From an uncultured Marinosulfonomonas sp. (lineage in GTDB: Bacteria > Pseudomonadota > Alphaproteobacteria > Rhodobacterales > Rhodobacteraceae), in NCBI GenBank assembly GCA_947311455.1, contig CAMZKY010000236.1:1-6819 (forward strand): a DNA stretch of 6,819 bases, written 5' to 3'. Shown here piece after piece: positions 1 to 5,098 of the stretch; position 1 is the first letter of the stretch; every line of letters begins with the position of its first letter. Both the position numbers and the translations under genes were made by a program. Below the pieces are notes generated by a model that was not told where the DNA came from, searched no databases, and saw only the letters and a program-made list of their open reading frames with translations.

Positions 1-822
1 CGCGAAACACCCTATTTTGTTGATCTGAAACCTGGCGGCCAATACGTCGCCAAAGATCTGTATGAAGCGGGCGGCGTTCCGGTGATTATGAAAGAGCTGG
101 ACAAAGCCGGCCTGATCCACCGCGATTGTATGACAGCAACAGGCCGTTCCATGGGCGAAGAGATCGACATCGTCACACGCGAAGTGGACGGCAAAGTGAT
201 CTATCCCGTTGATGCACCACTTTCTGCAACAGGTGGCGTTGTTGGCCTAACAGGTAATCTGGCCCCAGATGGCGCGATTGTAAAAGTGGCAGGTATGTCC
301 ACCCAGCATCAACGCTTTGTTGGCCCTGCCCACGTGTTTGAATGCGAAGAAGACGCGTTCGAGGCCGTGCAAAAACGTGATTACAAAGAAGGCGAAGTTC
401 TGGTTATTCGCAACGAAGGCCCCGCAGGCGGCCCGGGTATGCGCGAAATGCTGGCCACCACGGCGGCACTATCTGGCCAAGGCATGGGCAAGAAAGTTGC
501 GCTGATTACCGATGGGCGTTTTTCCGGTGCCACCCGCGGATTTTGCGTTGGCCATGTTGGCCCCGAAGCCGCCCACGCTGGCCCGATTGCGATGATCAAA
601 GATGGTGACATTATCACCCTTGATGCGGTTCAGGGGATCATTTCTGTTGACGTAAGCGACGAAGAAATGGCCAAACGCAAAGACGAATGGAAAGGCCCGC
701 GCAAAACCATTTATAGCTCTGGCGCGATGTGGAAATATGCGCAATTGGTTGGCTCCAGCAAATATGGCGCAGTCACCCATCCGGGTGCCAAGGTTGAAGG
801 GCATATCTATATGGACCTCTAG
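1..822 (+). CDS. ilvD: dihydroxy-acid dehydratase, C-terminal 273 residues (5' end outside window)
   Basis: IlvD dehydrates 2,3-dihydroxy-isovalerate and 2,3-dihydroxy-3-methylvalerate to the 2-oxo acids in valine, leucine and isoleucine synthesis; it is a cytoplasmic Fe-S and Mg-dependent enzyme. The frame is open from base 1 and ends in TAG at 820-822, so only about the C-terminal half is present; the Fe-S cysteines lie in the missing part. Visible family motifs, counted from the window start, are the glycine-rich NEGPAGGPGMREM block near residues 138-150 and DGRFSGATRG at 171-180, followed by GHVGPEA. The serine of the GRFSG motif is the proposed catalytic base in this family. The sister enzyme Edd (phosphogluconate dehydratase) has a different sequence here, so ilvD is preferred. 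The C-terminus (GAVTHPGAKVEGHIYMDL) matches the Roseobacter form as I remember it. A hairpin terminator follows. Confidence 0.96.
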   Translation, partial: RETPYFVDLKPGGQYVAKDLYEAGGVPVIMKELDKAGLIHRDCMTATGRSMGEEIDIVTREVDGKVIYPVDAPLSATGGVVGLTGNLAPDGAIVKVAGMSTQHQRFVGPAHVFECEEDAFEAVQKRDYKEGEVLVIRNEGPAGGPGMREMLATTAALSGQGMGKKVALITDGRFSGATRGFCVGHVGPEAAHAGPIAMIKDGDIITLDAVQGIISVDVSDEEMAKRKDEWKGPRKTIYSSGAMWKYAQLVGSSKYGAVTHPGAKVEGHIYMDL

Positions 823-839
823 ATAATTCTAGACGTTTG

Positions 840-845
840 TATAAT
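840..845 (+). promoter_or_regulatory. possible -10 box (TATAAT) ahead of the unknown gene pair
   Basis: A perfect TATAAT lies 60 bases before the ATG at 905 in AT-rich spacer DNA. No good -35 hexamer sits at 16-18 bases spacing (CTCTAG is at 817-822). If used, the start site would fall near 852, so the RNA would begin at the 853-886 hairpin. Weak call based on sequence only. Confidence 0.3.
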
Positions 846-852
846 TATCAAT

Positions 853-893
853 AAATTCGGCGTATGAAACTGCATATGCCGGATTTTACTTTT
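853..893 (+). terminator. intrinsic terminator after ilvD
   Basis: Bases 853-866 pair with 873-886 around a six-base loop (AAACTG). The core is CGGCGTATG against CATATGCCG, with one G-U pair, and the stem extends outward through A-T pairs plus one U-G. A T-rich tail (TTTTACTTTT) follows the GC-rich stem. It starts 31 bases after the ilvD stop, the usual place for an ilvD terminator. It also sits between a possible TATAAT box and the next gene, so it could serve as a leader hairpin instead. Confidence 0.75.
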
Positions 894-904
894 GGATAGT
901 GACG

Positions 905-1669
905 ATGAAAAATAGTTTGGTTGAACGGATCATAGGACGTCGGGTTCTTAAATACTGGGACAAGGCCGCGCGTTCGGCCGAATCAATGTCTATGGCCGCC
1001 CTTAAGGACGAACGCGCCAAGGCCCGCGCCCTGCGCAGCAAACTAAATCAGGTCATCCACATTGGCGATAAACGATTGCAACTGCCCTATGAAGGCTCCA
1101 ACGCGATGTTGCACTCACGAAATTCCGATTGGTTGCACCGCCCAGAGGTGTGGCGCGGGTCAATCCAGCCCACAGGCATTGCCGCCGCAAAAAACAAAGC
1201 CTCGCTTGGTCATCAAGTTACGATTTTCCACGATTGTTCAACCAGCGAATTGACCCTGCGCCAAATCCGCAATTCCCACGAACGCGATCTAGCGCCCTAT
1301 GGCTTGCGTATGGATGTGTTTAAATTTGACGGTAGCTTTCTTTCACTTGTGCTTGATCTACCACAGGAGGCTGTGAACGGCCTGCGCACCTCGCATTTAT
1401 TGCGCATGGATGTGATTGTCGAAACCGAACGCCCCACCGAGATTTTTGCCCGCTTGAACATCAAACAAGGGCCAAACACCGAACAAGTGGTGCGTGAGCT
1501 TCCGTTGCACGAAGAAGACGTAATGGTTGAATTTGATCTGGCCTATACCAAAATGAATGAAAACCGTGTGGAACGGCTTTGGATTGATCTGATTTTTGAA
1601 AATCCAAAAATGAACCAGATCACCATCCGCGATCTAACTCTAAGCCGCCAACAACGTGCCGAACTGTAG
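905..1669 (+). CDS. conserved Rhodobacterales protein of unknown function (DUF6478-like), 254 aa
   Basis: No function is known to me. The sequence closely resembles a Rhodobacterales-restricted family that I believe is DUF6478; the label is from memory and unverified. I chose ATG at 905 because GGA at 894-896 is eight bases upstream; GTG at 899 would leave only two bases. The N-terminus (about residues 1-50) is basic, alanine-rich and likely helical. The central part has a strongly patterned block: HDCSTSELTLRQIRN from residue 109, then LAPYGLRMDV and FDGSFLSLVLDLP near 141-153. The C-terminal half looks beta-rich (FARLNIKQGPNTEQ at 181-194, WIDLIFENP at 226-234). I see no signal peptide, membrane segment or nucleotide-binding motif, so it is probably cytoplasmic. 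It ends 11 bases before the next gene and is probably co-transcribed with it. Confidence 0.9.
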   Translation: MKNSLVERIIGRRVLKYWDKAARSAESMSMAALKDERAKARALRSKLNQVIHIGDKRLQLPYEGSNAMLHSRNSDWLHRPEVWRGSIQPTGIAAAKNKASLGHQVTIFHDCSTSELTLRQIRNSHERDLAPYGLRMDVFKFDGSFLSLVLDLPQEAVNGLRTSHLLRMDVIVETERPTEIFARLNIKQGPNTEQVVRELPLHEEDVMVEFDLAYTKMNENRVERLWIDLIFENPKMNQITIRDLTLSRQQRAEL

Positions 1670-1680
1670 AGGAACCTGTA

Positions 1681-2067
1681 ATGAGTAATGTAACCCTGAC
1701 CTTAACGCCCATGCATCTCATCCAAGGTATCTGGCAAGGTTTGCTAACGGCCAACAATGTGACAGGAAATTACCAACCAGAGATTAACGCCTTTCATCTC
1801 GATACCCGAATTGACGGGGTCGAAATGATAGAAGAAACCGAAAATAGCCAATGGATTGTACGGGTTCCTGTGCCAATCGACAGCTTGTCTGACGGGGTTC
1901 AAACCTATCTGGTAAATGATGCGCGCACGGGCGATAAACTGGCCAGCTTCACCATTCTGGCAGGCGAAGCCCTAAGCGACGACATCCGTTCCGAAATTGA
2001 TCTGCTACGTGCCGAACTGGACATGTTGAAAAAATCGTTCCGCCACCATTGTAACGAAACCGGTTAA
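1681..2067 (+). CDS. conserved Rhodobacterales protein of unknown function, 128 aa, partner of the preceding gene
   Basis: I cannot assign a function or family name. The start is well supported: AGAGG at 1668-1672 lies eight bases before the ATG. The N-terminal part looks beta-rich, with alternating hydrophobic residues (VTLTLTP, then WIVRVPVPIDSLSDGVQTYLV near 58-78 and SFTILAGEAL near 89-98). Residues about 98-121 form an amphipathic, coiled-coil-like helix (SDDIRSEIDLLRAELDMLKKSF), followed by a short tail with His-His-Cys. There is no signal peptide or membrane segment. The short spacing behind the DUF6478-like gene suggests a two-gene operon, and I recall the same order in other Rhodobacterales; a physical interaction through the helix is inference only. 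Its TAA stop at 2065-2067 overlaps the probable original stop of the convergent acetyltransferase gene. Confidence 0.88.
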   Translation: MSNVTLTLTPMHLIQGIWQGLLTANNVTGNYQPEINAFHLDTRIDGVEMIEETENSQWIVRVPVPIDSLSDGVQTYLVNDARTGDKLASFTILAGEALSDDIRSEIDLLRAELDMLKKSFRHHCNETG

Positions 2068-2551
2068 TCCAGCCGTTTTTGCATTGTATAGCCGTTGGGC
2101 GAACGTAGCCTTTGTGGCTGGTTTTGGCTGTTTTGACAAAGCCAAACGGTTCAAAGATGCGGTGATTTTCAACCAGCTCAATACGTGTTTCAAGCTCCAG
2201 AATTTTTAAACCCAAAGCCTGCTCGCGCCTTTCGGCCTGCTCAACCAAACAACGCGCCATGCCTTGCCTTCGATGCGATTTGGCCACAGCCAGTTTGCCC
2301 ACGTAAAAGCGCTCTGGTTTTAGAGTAAGAAAAACGTAGGCACTAAGCGGCGTGCCAATCGCCCATATTTCTCCGCGATCACAATGGGCTGCAAGCACCT
2401 CCAATCTTAGATCATACACAGAGGACGGCAGATCAATCCGCCCCTCCATATAGGTAAAGCTGCCTTGGATCAGCGCAAGGATTTCACCAAGATTTGGATC
2501 GGTTTTTGACAAACTATAAGGTTGCACTTCCTTTGAACAATGGTGCAGCAT
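1949..2551 (-). CDS. GNAT family N-acetyltransferase, 3' end probably frameshifted (likely original stop at 2064-2066)
   Basis: GNAT enzymes transfer an acetyl group from acetyl-CoA to an amine; the substrate here is unknown. With ATG at 2551 as residue 1, the fold is visible as ALIQGSFTYMEG near 26-37, the motif A strand YVGKLAVA near 83-90, and the acetyl-CoA loop RRQGMA at 94-99. The helix ending LGLKILELETR, then N-H and FGF, and the family-type ending GYVRPTAI follow. The start is uncertain: ATG 2551, TTG 2560 and GTG 2527 are all possible, and none has a well-spaced ribosome site. As read, the frame runs on to 1949, 119 bases antisense to the end of the 1681-2067 gene, giving a tail that does not look GNAT-like. 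Just after the ATA codon at 2087-2089, the other frame reads MQKRLD and stops at 2064-2066, which fits the family's usual ending. A one-base loss near 2085-2087 is therefore likely, real or a sequencing error. Confidence 0.85.
   Translation of the reverse strand: MLHHCSKEVQPYSLSKTDPNLGEILALIQGSFTYMEGRIDLPSSVYDLRLEVLAAHCDRGEIWAIGTPLSAYVFLTLKPERFYVGKLAVAKSHRRQGMARCLVEQAERREQALGLKILELETRIELVENHRIFEPFGFVKTAKTSHKGYVRPTAIQCKNGWINRFRYNGGGTIFSTCPVRHVADQFRNGCRRLGLRLPEW
2061..2080 (+). terminator. weak intrinsic terminator candidate at the end of the gene pair
   Basis: CGGTT at 2061-2065 can pair with AGCCG at 2071-2075 (one U-G pair, five-base loop), followed directly by TTTTT at 2076-2080. The stem is short and overlaps the coding end of the convergent gene. 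Confidence 0.35.
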
Positions 2552-2576
2552 TACCGGCAAAAAACATCACCACAAC

Positions 2577-2604
2577 GAATCCACGATTCCGGAATAGTAG
2601 ATTC
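2577..2604. promoter_or_regulatory. cluster of three GANTC (CcrM methylation) sites with a palindrome
   Basis: GAATC at 2577-2581, GATTC at 2585-2589 and GATTC at 2600-2604 lie within 28 bases. The first two form a 5-bp inverted repeat with a 3-base spacer, and the perfect palindrome ATTCCGGAAT (2586-2595) overlaps the second. In alphaproteobacteria, CcrM methylates GANTC, and GcrA-dependent promoters respond to that mark. The cluster is 26 bases upstream of the acetyltransferase ATG and about 200 upstream of fadH, so it more likely acts on the former. Regulatory use is inference. Confidence 0.45.
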
Positions 2605-2741
2605 ATTAAAAGAAAATATGCACCGAAATTCGAGAGCTTGGAAAGCGCGGCTTTAGACCCGGAATTTAGACGCCCTCTTCAATACAGGAGCCGTACAGTC
2701 GGAAATACAAACCGCCCGCTCGGCCTTATTGTTATTTGACG

Positions 2742-2788
2742 CCGCGTTGCGCGTGACAAAGCCATGCGCATTTTGCATTCTAACGCGG
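2742..2788. repeat. inverted repeat flanking a palindrome just upstream of the fadH ribosome site
   Basis: CCGCGTT at 2742-2748 and AACGCGG at 2782-2788 are perfect inverted arms 33 bases apart. Near the middle lies the palindrome ATGCGCAT (2764-2771), and TGCGC/GCGCA can extend the pairing. The right arm ends three bases before AAAAGG (2792-2797), the probable fadH Shine-Dalgarno. It could be an operator or a leader structure affecting fadH translation; either is inference. Confidence 0.4.
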
Positions 2789-2806
2789 AACAAAAGGATG
2801 CCCGCT

Positions 2807-4834
2807 ATGACCCAATTTCCAAACCTGCTTGCCCCGCTTGATCTGGGCTTTACCACCCTGAAAAACCGCGTGCTTATGGGGTCGATGCATACGGGGCTTG
2901 AGGAAACCAAAGACTGGAATCGCGTCGCAGCCTTTTATGGTGCTCGGGCGCGGGGCGGTGTTGGCCTGATTGTAACCGGCGGTATGGCCCCCAATCTGGA
3001 AGGCGGGGTTTTCCCCGGTGCGGCGGGGCTATTCAATGATGATGATATCGCCAACCACAAAATCGTAACCGATCATGTGCATGAAAACGGTGGCAAGATC
3101 GCCATGCAAATCCTGCACGCGGGGCGGTATGCGTTTTCAAATCAATGCGTTTCGGCCAGCGCAATCAAATCCCCGATATCCCCGTTTGTGCCAAAAGAAC
3201 TGGACGAGGCCGGTATTGAAAAGCAGATTTCCGATATGGTGGCTGCGGCGGTGAACGCGCAAAAGGCCGGGTATGACGGGGTCGAGGTGATGGGGTCGGA
3301 AGGGTATTTCCTGAACCAGTTTCTGGTGACCCACACCAACAAACGCGAAGATCGTTGGGGGGGCAGTTATGAAAACCGTATGCGCCTGCCGCTTGAGGTG
3401 GTGCGGCGCGTGCGCGAGGCTGTGGGGGCAAATTTCATTGTGATTTATCGCCTGTCGATGATTGATCTTGTCCCCAATGGCTCCACCTTTGACGAGGTGA
3501 TCGAGCTGGCGCAAAACATCGAAAAAGCCGGTGCCACCATCATCAACACCGGCATCGGCTGGCACGAAGCCCGCATTCCCACCATCGCCACCTCGGTGCC
3601 GCGTCGCGCCTTTAGTTGGGTGACGAAAAAACTGATGGGCAAAGTGGGCATTCCGGTGATTACGTCAAACCGGATCAACACACCGGATGTGGCCGAATCC
3701 GTGCTGGCCGACGGCTGCGCCGATATGGTGTCTATGGCGCGCCCCTTTTTGGCGGATGCAGAATTTGTCAATAAGGCCGCTGGCGGCATCGCCAACCAAA
3801 TCGCCCCCTGCATCGCCTGCAATCAGGCCTGTCTGGATCATACATTTTCCGGAAAAATGTCAACCTGTCTGGTCAATCCGCGCGCCTGCAATGAAACCGA
3901 ATTGGTGGTGGAAAAAACGGATAACCCCAAAACCATCGCTGTGATTGGCGCCGGCCCCGCAGGGCTTGCGGCGGCACTCACCGCGGCGGAAAAAGGCCAT
4001 ACCGTCACCCTGTTCGATCAGGACAACCGTGTTGGGGGGCAGCTGAATATGGCCAAACAGGTGCCGGGCAAAGAGGAATTCTTTGGCCTTGTTGATTGGT
4101 ATGAAACCATGGTCAAAACCGCAGGGATCACCACGCGGCTAAACACCACGGCCAGCGTAGAAATGCTGGCCGATTTTGACGACATTATCATCGCCACCGG
4201 CGTTGTGCCGCGCAATCCACAGATCGACGGGCAGGATCGCCCCAACGTGCATTCCTATATCGACGTGCTGCGCGACAAGGTTAAAATCGGCAAACGCGTT
4301 GCGGTGATTGGCGCGGGTGGCATCGGCTTTGATGTATCGGAATTTCTGGTACACGGCGATCATTCCCTGGCCGAAGATCTTGAGGCATGGAAGCAAAACT
4401 GGGGCGTGGGTGATCCGGCGCAACAACGCGGCGGCCTTGCCCCCGCTGGCCCCCAACCCACCCCGCCCGCACGCGAGGTGGTACTGCTGCAACGCAAGGC
4501 CGAAAAGGCTGGCAAACGGCTGGGCAAAACCACCGGCTGGATTCACCGTGCAGAGCTGAAAATGAAAGGCGTGAAAATGCTAACGGGCGTCAATTATGAA
4601 CGCATTGATGATGCGGGCCTGCATATCAGCTTTGGCGAAGCCCGCGAAAACCCGCAAGTGATCATAGTGGATGACGTGGTGCTATGCGCAGGGCAAATCT
4701 CGCGCCGCGGCTTGGCCGATGATCTGATTGCCGCAGGCCACACGCCACACGTAATCGGCGGTGCCGACGTTGCCGGAGAACTGGACGCCAAACGCGCGAT
4801 TGACCAAGGCACACGGGTAGCGGCAGCTTTATAG
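2807..4834 (+). CDS. fadH: NADPH-dependent 2,4-dienoyl-CoA reductase, 675 aa
   Basis: FadH reduces 2,4-dienoyl-CoA so that unsaturated fatty acids can pass through beta-oxidation; it is a cytoplasmic flavoprotein with FMN, FAD and a 4Fe-4S cluster. The protein resembles E. coli FadH along its whole length, including the N-terminal LAPLDLGFTTLKNRVLMGSM, and matches its size. Residues about 1-330 form the Old Yellow Enzyme-type barrel, with Tyr167 (SEGY) and His253 (GIGWHEARIP) matching the known catalytic Tyr166/His252. The cluster ligands are Cys335, 338, 342 and 354. GAGPAG at 381-386 begins the FAD-binding fold and GAGGIG at 502-507 the NADPH-binding fold. The start is ATG 2807, because AAGG at 2794-2797 lies nine bases upstream; ATG 2798 would leave no spacing. 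The gene appears to stand alone, with no other beta-oxidation gene in view. Nothing is broken or missing. Confidence 0.97.
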   Translation: MTQFPNLLAPLDLGFTTLKNRVLMGSMHTGLEETKDWNRVAAFYGARARGGVGLIVTGGMAPNLEGGVFPGAAGLFNDDDIANHKIVTDHVHENGGKIAMQILHAGRYAFSNQCVSASAIKSPISPFVPKELDEAGIEKQISDMVAAAVNAQKAGYDGVEVMGSEGYFLNQFLVTHTNKREDRWGGSYENRMRLPLEVVRRVREAVGANFIVIYRLSMIDLVPNGSTFDEVIELAQNIEKAGATIINTGIGWHEARIPTIATSVPRRAFSWVTKKLMGKVGIPVITSNRINTPDVAESVLADGCADMVSMARPFLADAEFVNKAAGGIANQIAPCIACNQACLDHTFSGKMSTCLVNPRACNETELVVEKTDNPKTIAVIGAGPAGLAAALTAAEKGHTVTLFDQDNRVGGQLNMAKQVPGKEEFFGLVDWYETMVKTAGITTRLNTTASVEMLADFDDIIIATGVVPRNPQIDGQDRPNVHSYIDVLRDKVKIGKRVAVIGAGGIGFDVSEFLVHGDHSLAEDLEAWKQNWGVGDPAQQRGGLAPAGPQPTPPAREVVLLQRKAEKAGKRLGKTTGWIHRAELKMKGVKMLTGVNYERIDDAGLHISFGEARENPQVIIVDDVVLCAGQISRRGLADDLIAAGHTPHVIGGADVAGELDAKRAIDQGTRVAAAL

Positions 4835-4890
4835 AAAAACCTCTGTCAGATACCGAACGCTCCATTAACCCGCCAAAACTGCGCAAAATG

Positions 4891-4945
4891 GCCATCCGCT
4901 TGCCATACGCCTGCCATACGTTTGCCATACGCTTGCCATACACCT
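4891..4945. repeat. five tandem 11-bp repeats, consensus GCCATACGCTT
   Basis: Units begin at 4891, 4902, 4913, 4924 and 4935. All five begin with GCCAT. Units 2-5 share GCCATAC, unit 1 has C for A at position 6, and most variation is at positions 8-10. A period of 11 is not a multiple of three, which argues against coding selection. It is close to one DNA helical turn, so any protein bound to each unit would sit on the same face. Confidence 0.9.
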
Positions 4946-4955
4946 GTTTTTGCGT

Positions 4956-5006
4956 CCCGCCCCTTGTTAATAAAGGTGTCGAGCGGGTTGATCGCGTAAG
5001 GGGCGG
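4956..5006. repeat. competing inverted repeats upstream of dnaX
   Basis: CCGCCCCTT (4957-4965) has a perfect 9-bp inverted copy AAGGGGCGG at 4998-5006. The same left arm can instead form a nearer hairpin: CCCGC (4956-4960) with GCGGG (4983-4987), plus CCTT (4962-4965) with AAGG (4973-4976). The two structures exclude each other, as in attenuators or RNA switches, but no U-tract follows either. Regulation is inferred. Confidence 0.5.
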
Positions 5007-5098
5007 ATTTCAGGTATTTTCGCCCGAATGGCGGGGATTGCTTTACGATTGGGGCAAGGGGCTTTACCGTAGGGCCAACCAGAATCTTGCGAGGGTTT

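Larger units (their letters stand above)
2552..2806. other. divergent intergenic region between the acetyltransferase gene and fadH (255 bp)
   Basis: This spacer should contain promoters for both flanking genes, but no standard -35/-10 pair stands out. It holds three GANTC sites (2577-2604), a 10-bp palindrome (2586-2595) and an inverted repeat close to the fadH start (2742-2788). Short open frames cross it on both strands but have no ribosome site and no family I recognise. The 3' part reads on the plus strand as ALRVTKPCAFCILTRNKR; I have a vague, unverified impression of meeting similar spurious peptides in related genomes, which would suggest a dispersed repeat. Confidence 0.7.
4835..5098. 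other. intergenic region upstream of dnaX (264 bp)
   Basis: No gene is supported here. It contains five 11-bp tandem repeats, two overlapping inverted-repeat systems and a GAATC site (5082-5086) 13 bases before the dnaX start. No clear fadH terminator and no well-spaced promoter for dnaX were found; TTGATC at 4988-4993 and TATTTT at 5015-5020 are 21 bases apart, too far. Minus-strand frames through the repeats give a repeated GKRMA-type peptide but have no ribosome site. The SRP RNA gene that precedes dnaX in Bacillus is absent: the conserved GGAAGCAGCC loop is not present. Confidence 0.7.

Noticed and set aside
1..822. Phosphogluconate dehydratase (edd) instead of ilvD
   Set aside because: The GRFSGATRG...GHVGPEA block and the C-terminal ending are of the IlvD type.
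2494..2739. 81-residue plus-strand open frame in the spacer
   Set aside because: Overlaps the start of the GNAT gene on the other strand, with no ribosome site and no recognisable family.
2729..2806. Longer N-terminus for FadH starting at 2729
   Set aside because: Adds 26 residues absent from the family; ATG 2807 has a well-spaced AAGG and matches the E. coli N-terminus.
3137..3565. 142-residue minus-strand open frame inside fadH
   Set aside because: Shadow of fadH codons; fadH is complete and matches its family throughout.
4662..4943. Minus-strand frame with repeated GKRMA-type peptides
   Set aside because: The repeat comes from an 11-bp noncoding array, and the frame overlaps the end of fadH with no ribosome site.
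4891..4945. CRISPR array
   Set aside because: Units are 11 bp, directly adjacent and without spacers; no cas genes nearby.
4835..5098. SRP RNA or tRNA gene upstream of dnaX
   Set aside because: The conserved SRP loop is absent and no tRNA cloverleaf or T-arm sequence was found.
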